64,000 nt of DNA, from the NCBI RefSeq assembly GCF_002007105.1, contig NZ_MVBC01000001.1:496001-560000 (forward strand). Reading direction: 5' to 3'. The notes below the pieces were generated by a model. That model was not told the DNA's origin. It did no database searches and worked only from the letters and a program-made list of their open reading frames with translations. The position numbers were made by a program, and so were the translations under genes. Positions 42,636 to 52,599 of the stretch are shown piece after piece (the first letter of the stretch is position 1; every line of letters begins with the position of its first letter). This DNA is from Hymenobacter sp. CRA2 (GTDB taxonomy: Bacteria; Bacteroidota; Bacteroidia; Cytophagales; Hymenobacteraceae).

Positions 42636-42643
42636 GCAGATTT

Positions 42644-42732
42644 AATGAAGAAGGAGAAATGAGGAAGCAAGAGCAGGCAACGGAAGCTGAGCGGCGACGC
42701 ACTTCTTCCCTTCTCCTTCTTCCTTCCTCATT
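42644..42732. repeat. GA-rich palindromic spacer
   Basis: The left part (42644-42667) reads AATGAAGAAGGAGAAATGAG and continues GAAG. The right part (to 42732) contains the complementary CTTCTTCCCTTCTCCTTC and TTCCTCATT blocks. Pairing is extensive but in shuffled order. It fills the gap between rfbB and the wbpP-like gene. Confidence 0.6.
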
Positions 42733-42736
42733 GATA

Positions 42737-43792
42737 CTACCGTGCCGCGTACTGCTGGCGGTAGTAATCCTGGTAGGCGCCGCTGGTCACGTTGTGCAGC
42801 CACTCCTCGTTTTCGAAGTACCAGTCCACCGTCTGGCGCAGGCCCTGCTCGAAGGTCACGGAGGGCTTCCAGCCCAGCTCGTTCATGATCTTGGAGGAGT
42901 CGATGGCGTAGCGCAGGTCGTGGCCGGCGCGGTCGGTGACGAACTTGATGAGCTGGCGGGAGGTGCCTTGCGGCTTGCCGGTTTTCTCGTCCATCACGTC
43001 GCAGAGCAGGTGGATGAGGTCGATGTTCTTCCACTCGTTCACGCCGCCGATGTTGTAGGTCTCGCCTACCTGGCCCTTATGGAACACCGCGTCGATGGCC
43101 GTGGCGTGGTCCTTCACGAACAGCCAGTCGCGCACGTTTTCGCCCTTGCCGTACACCGGAATCGGCTCGCCCTTCTGGATGCGGTGCAGCGCCAGCGGGA
43201 TGAGCTTCTCGGGGAAGTGGTTGGGGCCGTAGTTGTTGGAGCAGTTCGACACCTTTACCGGCATGTGGTAGGTGTGGTACCAGGCCCGCACGAAGTGGTC
43301 CGACGACGCCTTGGAGGCCGAGTACGGCGAACGGGGGTCGTAGGGCGTGCTTTCCGTGAACATGTCGGTGCCCATTTCCAGCGAGCCGTACACCTCGTCG
43401 GTGCTCACGTGGTAAAACACCTTGCCCTCGTAGCCCAGGGGCTGCCACAGGTGGCGGGCAGCGTTCAGCAGGTGCACCGTGCCGAGCACGTTGGTCTTGA
43501 CGAAGGCCAGCGGGTCGGTAATGGAGCGGTCCACGTGCGACTCGGCCGCGAGGTGAATCACCGCATCCGGCTCCTCGGTAGCAAAGAGCTGGTCCACGAA
43601 GGCCTGATCGGTCAGGTCGCCCTTCACGAAGCGGTAGTTCGGCCGGTCCTCGATGTCGCGCAGGTTTTCCAGGTTGCCCGCGTAGGTCAGCGCATCCAGG
43701 TTCAGGATCTGGTACTGGGGGTACTTCGTGACGAACAGGCGCACCACGTGCGACCCGATAAAGCCCGCCCCGCCGGTAATGAGGATTTTCAT
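42737..43792 (-). CDS. rfbB: dTDP-glucose 4,6-dehydratase
   Basis: 351 residues from ATG 43792. MKILITGGAGFIGSHVVRLF is the NAD site. HLAAESHVDRSI, VSTDEVYGSLE, TESTPYDPRSPYSASKASSDH (catalytic Tyr/Lys) and NCSNNYGPNHFPEKLIPL are specific for RmlB. It converts dTDP-glucose to dTDP-4-keto-6-deoxyglucose, following RfbA. It stands between galE and the wbpP-like gene, all minus strand. Spacers on both sides are palindromic rather than ordinary promoters, so whether it has its own promoter is unclear. Confidence 0.97.
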   Translation of the reverse strand: MKILITGGAGFIGSHVVRLFVTKYPQYQILNLDALTYAGNLENLRDIEDRPNYRFVKGDLTDQAFVDQLFATEEPDAVIHLAAESHVDRSITDPLAFVKTNVLGTVHLLNAARHLWQPLGYEGKVFYHVSTDEVYGSLEMGTDMFTESTPYDPRSPYSASKASSDHFVRAWYHTYHMPVKVSNCSNNYGPNHFPEKLIPLALHRIQKGEPIPVYGKGENVRDWLFVKDHATAIDAVFHKGQVGETYNIGGVNEWKNIDLIHLLCDVMDEKTGKPQGTSRQLIKFVTDRAGHDLRYAIDSSKIMNELGWKPSVTFEQGLRQTVDWYFENEEWLHNVTSGAYQDYYRQQYAAR

Positions 43793-43815
43793 GAGATAAA
43801 TGAATGGATGGGCGA

Positions 43816-43875
43816 ATGAGCCAATGAGTGGGTGAATTGCCGCCAAGGCATCTGCTCACCCACTCATTGGCTCAT
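43816..43875. repeat. Perfect 20-bp palindromic spacer
   Basis: ATGAGCCAATGAGTGGGTGA (43816-43835) is the exact reverse complement of 43856-43875, with a 20-base loop. The right arm touches the galE stop codon. It may act as an intergenic terminator or mRNA-stabilising hairpin in the nucleotide-sugar cluster. Confidence 0.75.
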
Positions 43876-44898
43876 CTACTCATTTTTCAAGGTTTGCTGC
43901 CAGCGCCAGGCTGTGGTCAGCGCTTCTTCCAGGCCCACCTCGGTGCGGAAACCCAGCACCTCGGCGGCTTTGGTGGCATCGGCGTAGATGGCGGGCACGT
44001 CGCCGGCGCGGCGCGGACCGGTGCGGTACTTCAGCGGCTGGCCGGTAACCTTCTCGAAGGCACCTACCACTTCCAGTACCGAGTTGCCGTTGCCGGTCCC
44101 CACGTTGAACACTTCCACGTCTTCGGCTTTGCCGTCGAGCTGACGCTGCACCGCTACCACGTGGGCGCGGGCCAGGTCACCGACGTAGATGTAGTCGCGC
44201 ACGCAAGAACCGTCAATGGTGTCGTAGTCCACGCCGTACACGGTCAGCTCTTGGCGCCAGCCGGCGGCCGTCTGCGTCACGAAGGGCACCAGGTTGTTGG
44301 GCACGCCCAGCGGCAGCTCCCCGATCTTGGCCGACGGATGCGCGCCGATGGGGTTAAAGTAGCGCAGCAGGATGCTTTTCACCTCGTTGCCGGGTGCCTG
44401 CGACAGGTCACGCAGAATGTCTTCGCACATCTGCTTGGTGCGGCCGTAGGGCGAGTTGGCGGGTTTGGTCGGCGTCTGCTCGGTCACGGGCAGCGCGTCC
44501 GGCACGCCGTACACGGTGCAGGACGAGGAGAAGACCAGGTTGTTCACCTTGAACTCCTGCATCAGCTCCAGCAGCACGAGCAGCGAACCAACGTTGTTCT
44601 GGAAATAGGCCAGCGGCTTCTGCACCGATTCGCCCACGGCCTTGAAAGCCGCGAAGTGAATCACGCCGGCTACATCGCCTTCCTGCTCAAATACCTGCCG
44701 AAACGCGGCCTTGTCGTTGCAGTCGACGTGGTAGCTTTTCACTTCCGCACCTAGAATGCTGCGCAGCCCATCCAGCACCGACTCCTTGGAGTTGGAGAAA
44801 TTGTCGACGATAACTGGCTGGAAGCCCGCTTCCTGCAGGGCCACCACCGTGTGCGAGCCGATGTAGCCCGCGCCGCCCGTGACGAGAATCTTTTTCAT
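43876..44898 (-). CDS. galE: UDP-glucose 4-epimerase
   Basis: 340 residues from ATG 44898. MKKILVTGGAGYIGSHTVV, VDNFSNSKESVLDGL, HFAAFKAVGESVQKP, FSSSCTVYG and SPYGRTKQMCEDIL (catalytic Ser/Tyr/Lys), LRYFNPIGAHPSAKIGE and VRDYIYVGDLA are GalE hallmarks. It interconverts UDP-glucose and UDP-galactose in the cytoplasm, feeding both galactose metabolism and surface polymers. Upstream lies the wbpO-like dehydrogenase with a 111-bp GA-rich palindromic gap, and downstream rfbB. Confidence 0.96.
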   Translation of the reverse strand: MKKILVTGGAGYIGSHTVVALQEAGFQPVIVDNFSNSKESVLDGLRSILGAEVKSYHVDCNDKAAFRQVFEQEGDVAGVIHFAAFKAVGESVQKPLAYFQNNVGSLLVLLELMQEFKVNNLVFSSSCTVYGVPDALPVTEQTPTKPANSPYGRTKQMCEDILRDLSQAPGNEVKSILLRYFNPIGAHPSAKIGELPLGVPNNLVPFVTQTAAGWRQELTVYGVDYDTIDGSCVRDYIYVGDLARAHVVAVQRQLDGKAEDVEVFNVGTGNGNSVLEVVGAFEKVTGQPLKYRTGPRRAGDVPAIYADATKAAEVLGFRTEVGLEEALTTAWRWQQTLKNE

Positions 44899-44899
44899 A

Positions 44900-45005
44900 G
44901 GTGAAATAGTGAAATGGTGAAATAGTGAGTTGATGCTCAGGAGGCGCGCCACTGCGCAGATAGCGCAAGCAGAACGTCACTCCCCATTTCACCACCTCAC
45001 CATCT
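44900..45005. repeat. GTGAAAT-type palindromic spacer
   Basis: The left end repeats GTGAAATAGTGAAATGGTGA. The right end carries the partly complementary CCATTTCACCACCTCACC. The arms enclose a GC-rich middle. It fills most of the gap between the dehydrogenase gene and galE. Confidence 0.6.
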
Positions 45006-45009
45006 CGCT

Positions 45010-46311
<1,302 letters not shown>

Positions 46312-46326
46312 AGGTCGTTGCGTTGG

Positions 46327-46932
46327 TTACGCGTTGGAGTCGGGAGTAATACAGGTAAGGGTGCCGTTCTGGTGAAGGCTGTACACCTCGCCGCCCTCGG
46401 GGCAGCGGGCGTAGCCCTCGGCGTCGAACCGGAGCACGTGGCCGGCGCGGCTCATCCACCCGCGGCGGCGGGCGGGGTTGCCGTATACCAGGCCGTACGC
46501 TGGTACGTCCTTGGTTACGACGGCGCCGGCCCCCACGAAGGCGTAGTCACCCAGGGTGACGCCGCACACGATGGTGGCGTTGGCGCCGATGCTCACGCCG
46601 CGGCCCAGCCGGGTGGGCTGGTACTGATGGCGGCGCACCACGGCAGCGCGCGGGTTCAGCACGTTGGTAAACACTACGGAGGGGCCCAAAAACACATCGT
46701 CGGCGCATTCTACGCCAGCGTACAGGCTTACGTTGTTCTGCACCTTCACATTGCGGCCCAGGCGTACGCCACCGGCCACAAACACGTTCTGGCCCAGCGA
46801 ACAATCTTCGCCCAGCTCGGCCCCGCTGCTCACGTGGCAGAAGTGCCAGATGCGCGTGCCGGCGCCGATGCGGCACCCTTCGTCGAGGACGGCGGTGGGG
46901 TGCGCATAGTACGGGGAATCGGTATCGGGCAT
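46327..46932 (-). CDS. wbpD: Left-handed beta-helix acyltransferase, WbpD-like
   Basis: 201 residues, starting [29 protein letters not shown]. Hexapeptide repeats run from about residue 10 to 150 (for example [20 protein letters not shown] and [21 protein letters not shown]), with the [12 protein letters not shown] closing loop. A C-terminal tail contains [20 protein letters not shown] with two Cys. It resembles WbpD/WlbB N-acetyltransferases that acetylate UDP-3-amino-uronic acid sugars. The upstream oxidase and aminotransferase steps (WbpB, WbpE type) are not in the window, so either they are elsewhere or the acceptor differs. First gene of the cluster. Confidence 0.88.
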   Translation of the reverse strand: MPDTDSPYYAHPTAVLDEGCRIGAGTRIWHFCHVSSGAELGEDCSLGQNVFVAGGVRLGRNVKVQNNVSLYAGVECADDVFLGPSVVFTNVLNPRAAVVRRHQYQPTRLGRGVSIGANATIVCGVTLGDYAFVGAGAVVTKDVPAYGLVYGNPARRRGWMSRAGHVLRFDAEGYARCPEGGEVYSLHQNGTLTCITPDSNA

Positions 46933-46982
46933 TGAACGAACGCGGAGCTGGTTTTTCGGCCCCCAAAGGTAGGCCTTTTCAC

Positions 46983-47900
46983 TTAGACGCCATCGGGTTG
47001 GACGGGGCTACTGTGCCCGGGCCAGGTGGCGCGCACCATGCGTGCCCGTCCGCTTAGGTCGGGTAGCGCCCGGGCCGCTACGTAGCCGTGCGCCGTGAGC
47101 AGAGCTATGGTTTCCGTGGGCAGCGCCTCGTTGATTTCGAAGTAAATAGCGCCGCCCGGCGCCAGCAGCGTGGTGCCCAGCCCGGCAATGCGGCGGTAGA
47201 ACAGCAGTGGGTCGTCATCGGCCACAAACAGGGCGGTGTGCGGCTCATATTCGAGTACGTTGGGGCGCATCAAGGCCTGCTCGGAGGCCCGCACGTAGGG
47301 CGGATTGCTCACCAGCACGTCGAGGGAGGCTGCCCCGAGGCCGGGCGGCCCCTCGCGCAGGATATTGGCCTGCAGCCACTGCACCTGCGGGGCGTAGCGC
47401 TGACCGTTGCGGCGGGCCACGGCCAAGGCTTCAGCTGAAATATCCAAGCCGTGCACCTGGCTGTCAGGAAGCTGGCGCGCCAAAGCAATGGGAATGCAGC
47501 CCGAACCGGTGCCCACATCGAGGACGCGCAGACCGCGGCGGCCGGCCTGCTCGCGGGCTATCAACTCGACCAGTTCCTCGGTTTCGGGCCGCGGAATAAG
47601 CGTAGCGGGCGTTACTTCCAGCTCCAGGTCGAGGAAGGTGGCCGTGCCCAGCACGTACTGCACGGGCTCGTGGCGCAGCAGGCGCGGCAGCAGGGCCGCC
47701 ACGCGTGGGGCCACGGCGGGCTCAACGGGCTCGGCGGCGCGCATCCGCCGCTGCAGGCCGTCGAGCTGCAGCAGGTGCTCCACCAGCCACGCAGCCACGC
47801 TGGCGGCTTCGGGCGCGGGGTACACGGCCTGCAGGTCGCGGGTAAGCTGGTCGGTGAGCTGGCGAATGGTAACCACGGGTGCGGACGGATGCGGAAACAA
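46983..47900 (-). CDS. prmC: Peptide chain release factor N5-glutamine methyltransferase
   Basis: 305 residues, starting [19 protein letters not shown]. The N-terminal helical domain ends with [38 protein letters not shown]. The SAM site is [15 protein letters not shown], and the catalytic NPPY motif is at 199-202 ([12 protein letters not shown]). PrmC methylates the GGQ glutamine of RF1 and RF2. It is divergent from ribD with about 178 bp between, an arrangement also seen in other Bacteroidota. The first Met is assumed; a later start would shorten the N-terminus slightly. Confidence 0.95.
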   Translation of the reverse strand: MFPHPSAPVVTIRQLTDQLTRDLQAVYPAPEAASVAAWLVEHLLQLDGLQRRMRAAEPVEPAVAPRVAALLPRLLRHEPVQYVLGTATFLDLELEVTPATLIPRPETEELVELIAREQAGRRGLRVLDVGTGSGCIPIALARQLPDSQVHGLDISAEALAVARRNGQRYAPQVQWLQANILREGPPGLGAASLDVLVSNPPYVRASEQALMRPNVLEYEPHTALFVADDDPLLFYRRIAGLGTTLLAPGGAIYFEINEALPTETIALLTAHGYVAARALPDLSGRARMVRATWPGHSSPVQPDGV

Positions 47901-48078
47901 GTAAAACGGATGGCTAACGCCTTGGCAGCCGAATGGGGCGGGGAATAGTATGTTTACTGTCAGGACTGGCTAGTCCCGTTCCACTTTCCTTCGGCAAAAG
48001 TACACGGCCGCCGCTGCCCTATAGCCTGCGCAGTACGTTTGCTCGTTTACGGCTTGTTTCGCCCTCCCGTCATCCGCT

Positions 48079-49146
48079 ATGGTATCCGTTTCTCCTGTGG
48101 TTACTGACTTTACCACCCACGAGCACCTGATGATGCGCCGCGCCCTGGATTTGGCGGTGCTCGGTGCCCACACCGCCCGGCCCAACCCCATGGTGGGCTG
48201 CGTGGTGACGGATGCTGCTGGCCGCGTGGTGGGCGAAGGCTGGCACGAGCAGTACGGCGAGCCGCACGCCGAAGTCAACGCGCTGGCGGCCGTGCCCGCC
48301 GAGGTGGACCTGGGCCAGTGCCGGGTGTACGTCACGCTGGAGCCCTGCTCCCACTTCGGCAAGACCCCGCCCTGCGCCGACCTGCTCATTGCCCGGGGCG
48401 TGGGCGAGGTCATCGTGTGCAACGACGACCCCAATCCGCTGGTGGCGGGCCGCGGCTATGCCAAGCTGCGCGAAGCGGGCATACCCGTGCGCACCGGCTT
48501 GCTGAGCGCAGAAGGCCGGCGGCTGAACCGGCGGTTTTTCACCGTGCAGGAGCTGGGCCGCCCGTACCTGATTCTGAAGTGGGCCGAGTCGCGCGACGGC
48601 TTCGTGGCCGGGCCCAGCGGGCAGCCGGTGGCCATCAGCGGGCCGGCAGCCAAGATGCTGGTGCACCGCTGGCGCACCGAGGAGCAGGCCATCATGGTGG
48701 GCACGCACACGGCCCTCAACGACAACCCGCAGCTGAACGTGCGCGAGTGGCCCGGCCCCAACCCGCTGCGCCTAGTCATCGACCGCGGCCTGACGCTGCC
48801 GGCCACCCACAACCTGCTCGACGGCGCGCAGCCCACCGTGGTATACACCAACGGCCAGCGCGAAAACCAGCCGAACCTGAGCTACGTGACCGTGCCCGCG
48901 CAGACCGATATGCTCCCGGCCATCCTCGACGACCTCAACGCCCGCCGCGTGCAATCGGTGCTGGTGGAAGGCGGCCCGGCCCTGCACACCATGCTGCTCG
49001 AAGCCGGCCTGTGGGACGAAATCCGGGTGCTGCGCAGTACGGAGGTGCGCATCGGGGCGGGCGGCGTGGTGGCCCCGCCGCTGAGCCTGACGGGCCTGCG
49101 CGAGCATCACCGCATCGGGCAGGACGAGCTGTTTGTATTTGGCTGA
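48079..49146 (+). CDS. ribD: Bifunctional diaminohydroxyphosphoribosylaminopyrimidine deaminase / reductase
   Basis: 355 residues. The deaminase half has ARPNPMVGCVV, PHAEVNAL (H63, E65) and LEPCSHFGKTPPCADLLI (C90, C99), the zinc site. The reductase half, from about 160, has LILKWAESRDGFVA, AIMVGTHTALNDNPQLNVR, LRLVIDRGL and VQSVLVEGGPALHTMLLEAGL. It performs the second and third steps of riboflavin synthesis. It is single here, divergent from prmC, and followed by a GTGAAG-type palindromic spacer. Confidence 0.96.
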   Translation: MVSVSPVVTDFTTHEHLMMRRALDLAVLGAHTARPNPMVGCVVTDAAGRVVGEGWHEQYGEPHAEVNALAAVPAEVDLGQCRVYVTLEPCSHFGKTPPCADLLIARGVGEVIVCNDDPNPLVAGRGYAKLREAGIPVRTGLLSAEGRRLNRRFFTVQELGRPYLILKWAESRDGFVAGPSGQPVAISGPAAKMLVHRWRTEEQAIMVGTHTALNDNPQLNVREWPGPNPLRLVIDRGLTLPATHNLLDGAQPTVVYTNGQRENQPNLSYVTVPAQTDMLPAILDDLNARRVQSVLVEGGPALHTMLLEAGLWDEIRVLRSTEVRIGAGGVVAPPLSLTGLREHHRIGQDELFVFG

Positions 49147-49150
49147 GACA

Positions 49151-49278
49151 AGTGGTGAAGTTGTGAGGTTGTGAAAGTGCGAAGGGCATGCGTTAGGCTG
49201 CTTTTGCCGCAGGCTCGCACCTTCCAGCTGTAATTTTGTTTATAGCTCAATTCACCACTGCGCCTTTCACAATTTCAT
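49151..49278. repeat. GTGAAG-type palindromic spacer
   Basis: The left end reads AGTGGTGAAGTTGTGAGGTT and continues GTGAAAGTGC. The right end holds complementary CAATTCACCACTGCG and CCTTTCACAATTTC. The arms are imperfect. It separates ribD from msrC and belongs to the same class as the gaps in the nucleotide-sugar cluster. Confidence 0.55.
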
Positions 49279-49287
49279 CTTTGCCTC

Positions 49288-49770
49288 ATGGCCGAAGACC
49301 TTCTCATTGACCGCACGCTTTCCAAAGCCCAGCAATACCAAGCCCTGCTCCCGCAAATCGAGGCCCTGACCACGGGCGAAGACGACCAGGTAGCCAACCT
49401 CGCTAATGCCATGGCGGCGCTGAAAGAGGCCTTCGGGTTTTTCTGGGTAGGCGTGTACGCCGTAAAAAACGGCGAATTGGTACTCGGTCCGTTCCAAGGG
49501 CCGGTGGCCTGCACCCGCATCCGCCGCGGCAAGGGCGTATGTGGCGCCGCCTGGGAGCAAGCCCGCACCTTGCTGGTGCCCGATGTGGAGCGGTTTCCGG
49601 GACACATTGCCTGCAGCTCCCTGTCGCAATCGGAAATCGTGGTGCCCATCCTCAAGGACGGCGAGGTAGTAGCCGTGCTCGACGTGGACAGCGACCAGCT
49701 CAACGACTTTGACGAGACGGACCAGCACTACCTGGAGCAGCTGTGCCAGCGGATGGCGCAGTGGTTCTAG
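49288..49770 (+). CDS. msrC: Free methionine-(R)-sulfoxide reductase (GAF domain)
   Basis: 160 residues. It is a single GAF domain with GFFWVGVYAVKNGELVLGPFQG and the three catalytic cysteines C75 (GPVACTRIRRG), C85 (GKGVCGAAW) and C109 (HIACSS). Their spacing equals that of the E. coli fRMsr cysteines (84, 94, 118). It reduces free methionine-R-sulfoxide in the cytoplasm. The terminal helix is DQHYLEQLCQRMAQWF. No partner gene is obvious. Confidence 0.95.
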   Translation: MAEDLLIDRTLSKAQQYQALLPQIEALTTGEDDQVANLANAMAALKEAFGFFWVGVYAVKNGELVLGPFQGPVACTRIRRGKGVCGAAWEQARTLLVPDVERFPGHIACSSLSQSEIVVPILKDGEVVAVLDVDSDQLNDFDETDQHYLEQLCQRMAQWF

Positions 49771-49862
49771 CTCATCATTCGCCCCGGAGCCGGCTCTTTC
49801 GTTATAGGCGTCAACGGGCACTGCCGGAGTTATTCCGGCAAAAATCTTTATTTGTCTGCGCT

Positions 49863-50555
49863 ATGAACAAACCCTTCTACCGCCTCGGCGACTGGCGCCG
49901 CAACGTACTGCTGCTGGCCGCCGCAGCCAGCTTGGGCCTGGCCATCCTGCCGGCTTGCTCTTCCGACAACGGCCGCCGCGACACCGACGAAGCCACCGCC
50001 GACTGGAGCGGCGAGAGTTACAGCCAGGGCGTCATCACGGAAATGACGGAGGTGCAGCCCGGCCAGTGGAAAATTACGGCTGAGCGCCCGGCCGGCAAGG
50101 AGGAAGTAGCCGCCATCCTGCACCACTTCGATGGCAAAACGGACACGCTGCAGGGCCAGGCCCTGCAGCGGCAAATGCAGGACTACAGCCGGCGCTACCC
50201 CGAAAACCGCGTGGGCAGCACCGGCCTGATGGACGTGCTCATGTGGAGCAGCATCGGCTACATGGCCGGGCGCTTCCTCACGCCCAACCCCGGCTACTAC
50301 GCCAATCCGGGCGTGATGCAAGGCAACTACGGCTGGCGCCAAAACATTGCCCGCGAGCGGCAAAACGAAGGCCGCGGCTTTTTCGGCCGGGGCTTCAGCG
50401 GCAGCCGCACCTCCCGCAACGCCGGCGTCCAGGAAAGCCCCACATACACGCGCAGCACGTCCTCGTCGCGCAGCACCTACCGCAGTACCGCGCCCAGCGG
50501 CCGCAGCAGTGGCTTTGGCAGCCGCAGCCGCGGGTTTGGTGGCTTCGGCGGCTAA
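49863..50555 (+). CDS. Hypothetical lipoprotein with Ser/Arg/Gly-rich tail
   Basis: 230 residues from ATG 49863; a 40-codon upstream extension is shadow. The signal peptide has a long n-region (MNKPFYRLGDWRRN) and ends ILPAC (Cys32). Residues 50-120 form a small domain (GVITEMTEVQPGQWKITAERP, EVAAILHHFDGKTDTLQG). Residues 140-165 hold TGLMDVLMWSSIGYMAGRF, a possible membrane-associated helix. The last 70 residues are low complexity, rich in Ser, Arg, Gly and Phe. This may be an envelope protein related to those with UPF0323-like tails, but I cannot assign a family. Confidence 0.7.
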   Translation: MNKPFYRLGDWRRNVLLLAAAASLGLAILPACSSDNGRRDTDEATADWSGESYSQGVITEMTEVQPGQWKITAERPAGKEEVAAILHHFDGKTDTLQGQALQRQMQDYSRRYPENRVGSTGLMDVLMWSSIGYMAGRFLTPNPGYYANPGVMQGNYGWRQNIARERQNEGRGFFGRGFSGSRTSRNAGVQESPTYTRSTSSSRSTYRSTAPSGRSSGFGSRSRGFGGFGG

Positions 50556-50560
50556 TTGCT

Positions 50561-50664
50561 TAGTGAAGAAGGAAGAATGAGGAAGGACAAATTGCAGCCA
50601 TGAGCATAGGCTTCTTGGCCATGCCCTTTCGCCATTCTTTTTATTGCTTCCTCATGCTTCATTT
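50561..50664. repeat. GAAGGAA/TTCCTC palindromic spacer
   Basis: The left end carries AGTGAAGAAGGAAGAATGAG then GAAGG. The right end carries CCATTCTTTTTATTGCTTCC then TCATGCTTCATTTC, partly complementary. It separates the lipoprotein gene from the ATP-grasp gene. Confidence 0.5.
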
Positions 50665-50670
50665 CCCGAT

Positions 50671-51843
50671 ATGATTCGTTTGCTGCCCCTCTCGGGCGAC
50701 GTTGAACCGGCCCTGCACCGCCTGGGCTGGGACTGGGCCATGGAAGACGCCTGCGCCACCTACCTGGCCCGCGAAGCCGTGGTGCTCACCGAAGCCGCGG
50801 CCGAGGAGCTGCTGCAAGCTGCCGATTCGCTCTACGAAATGTACGTTCAGGCCGTGCCCGACTCCATGCCGGATGATTTCCTGCAGCAGTTGGGCATTCC
50901 GCAGAATCTGTGGCAGGCCGTGCGCCACACCTGGAACGACGAGCGGCACTGGCACCTTTACGGCCGCTTCGACCTGGCCGCCACCGCCGAGGGGCCTAAG
51001 CTGGTGGAGTTCAACGCCGATACAGCCACCAGCCTGCCCGAAACGGCCGTGGTGCAGTGGGCCAGCCTGATGGCCGCCGGCCGCCCCGAGGACCAGCAAC
51101 AGGCCAACGGCCTATTCGAAGGGCTGGAGCTGCAGTTGCGCGAGTGGCTGCAGCTCAACCCCGACCTCGAGCCCAGCCTGCTGCTCGTGCACCTGCCCGA
51201 CAGCGAGGAAGATGAAACCAACTGCACCGTGGTGGCCGAAGCCGCCCGCGCCGCTGGCTTTGCCACGGCGCACGTGTGCTCCGTCGACGCCATGCAGGTG
51301 TCGCTCGACGGCGAGGACCGGGGCGCCTGGGCCGAAATAGCGCCCAACCAGTGGCAGCGCTTCGGCTTCGTGTTCAAGCTGGTGCCTTGGGAGCTGCTGG
51401 CCGAGGAAGAGCCCGAGCTGACCAACGACCTGACCCAGCTGCTGCTCAGCCGCGACCTGATCATTGCCAACCCGCCCTACAGCCTGATTTTTCAGAGCAA
51501 GGCCATGCTGGCGCGGCTCTGGGAAGTGTTTCCGCACCACCCGCTGCTGGCCGAAGCCAGCCTTACTGACCTGAATGGCCACTACGTGCGCAAGCCGCTG
51601 TTTGGCCGCGAGGGTCAGAGCCTGACGGAAATCGAAGCCGGCCAGGTGCGCCACGCCGAGCCCGGCGACTACGACGAGCAGCCCCAAGTACGCCAGCAGT
51701 GGCTGGACTTCCCCACCGATGCGCAGGGCCGCCGCTACCAGGCCGGCGTGTTCTGGGCCGGCGAGGCCTGCGCCATCGGCTTCCGCCGCGCCGAGGGCAT
51801 CATCACCAACCTGTCGGAGTTCCTGCCGCACCTGCTGGAGTAG
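50671..51843 (+). CDS. Glutathionylspermidine synthase-like ATP-grasp protein
   Basis: 390 residues from ATG 50671. The family signatures are the N-terminal WAMEDACATYLAREAVVLTEAA, YGRFDLAATAEGPKLVEFNADTATSLPE, FVFKLVPWELLAEEEPEL, NPPYSLIFQSKAMLARLWEVFPHHPLLAEA and YVRKPLFGREGQS. They match the C-terminal synthase domain of E. coli Gsp. The amidase domain of the E. coli enzyme is absent, as in YgiC/YjfC. The reaction would be ATP-dependent formation of an amide or peptide bond; the acceptor is unknown. Confidence 0.92.
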   Translation: MIRLLPLSGDVEPALHRLGWDWAMEDACATYLAREAVVLTEAAAEELLQAADSLYEMYVQAVPDSMPDDFLQQLGIPQNLWQAVRHTWNDERHWHLYGRFDLAATAEGPKLVEFNADTATSLPETAVVQWASLMAAGRPEDQQQANGLFEGLELQLREWLQLNPDLEPSLLLVHLPDSEEDETNCTVVAEAARAAGFATAHVCSVDAMQVSLDGEDRGAWAEIAPNQWQRFGFVFKLVPWELLAEEEPELTNDLTQLLLSRDLIIANPPYSLIFQSKAMLARLWEVFPHHPLLAEASLTDLNGHYVRKPLFGREGQSLTEIEAGQVRHAEPGDYDEQPQVRQQWLDFPTDAQGRRYQAGVFWAGEACAIGFRRAEGIITNLSEFLPHLLE

Positions 51844-51858
51844 CAGCGTAGCTGGCTG

Positions 51859-52536
51859 TCAGCTGCGCCGCTGCCGAAACTTCTTACGATTCGGCGCGCC
51901 AGCGGGCGGGCCTGGGTCCGCGCTTTTCGGCTCTGGTGCCACCCCTGCCAGGGCTTGCGGCCGGGTATCGGTGTAGTAGATATAATCCTCTTGGGAAGAA
52001 TAGGGCTGGTGCTCGAAGCGGATAAGCCCGGCCGTTAGCCAGCCCGCCACTTGCTCTGCTTCGTGTTGTACCGCTGGGTAGAAGCCCATTAAGTAAGCCT
52101 GCTTTTCTTCCGTGGGTAGGGCTTTCCACTCCCCACGCATTCCGCCCCAGCCGTAGTCAGCATCGGCTTCCAGCCCAAAACGCAGGCCCAGACCTTCCAG
52201 AAAGCGGCAGCCACGCCAATACCAGTCATAACAAGTGACCAGCGCGTCGAATACCGCATCTGGGGATGTCCGTGCGGCAATGGTGCGAAGCAAGCCGAGC
52301 AACTCCTCCCGTTGCAATTCACCCCAATCCACGTAGCGCTCCAACACCCATGCAATATCCGCTTGAGCGTCCGGGCTTGGGTATCTAATGCTGATTAGCT
52401 CTAGGTAATCGTCGGCCGACAGGTGCGCTTCCAGCTCGGGCGTGCGGTAGACCCACTGCTCGAAATCAGCAATGGGTAACTGCCCGGTCAACACCCGGAC
52501 GAATACGTCGCTGATAAATGGCGGCAATGCTGGCAT
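51859..52536 (-). CDS. Hypothetical cytoplasmic protein
   Basis: 225 residues from ATG 52536 (MPALPPFISDVFVRVLTGQL). No signal or membrane segment. It is acidic and Trp/Tyr-rich: FEQWVYRTPELEAHLSADDYLELISIRY in the N-terminal third, a helical middle, and a Pro/Arg-rich C-terminus (PNRKKFRQRRS). The N-terminal pattern (QWVY.TPELE..L..DDYLELI) resembles small immunity-like or bacteriocin-regulatory proteins, but I cannot confirm that. Base composition is more AT-rich than the surroundings, so it may be a recent acquisition. It converges with the ATP-grasp gene. Confidence 0.65.
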   Translation of the reverse strand: MPALPPFISDVFVRVLTGQLPIADFEQWVYRTPELEAHLSADDYLELISIRYPSPDAQADIAWVLERYVDWGELQREELLGLLRTIAARTSPDAVFDALVTCYDWYWRGCRFLEGLGLRFGLEADADYGWGGMRGEWKALPTEEKQAYLMGFYPAVQHEAEQVAGWLTAGLIRFEHQPYSSQEDYIYYTDTRPQALAGVAPEPKSADPGPPAGAPNRKKFRQRRS

Positions 52537-52551
52537 AGCAGTAAACAAAAA

Positions 52552-52576
52552 GCCCGGCAACGGGAAGTTGCCGGGC
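52552..52576 (-). terminator. Terminator of the psd gene
   Basis: On the minus strand a ten-base stem (GCCCGGCAAC with its complement, five-base loop) is followed by TTTTTG. It begins 24 bases after the psd stop codon. Confidence 0.85.
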
Positions 52577-52599
52577 AGATAATATCGGGCTGAAGCGGC

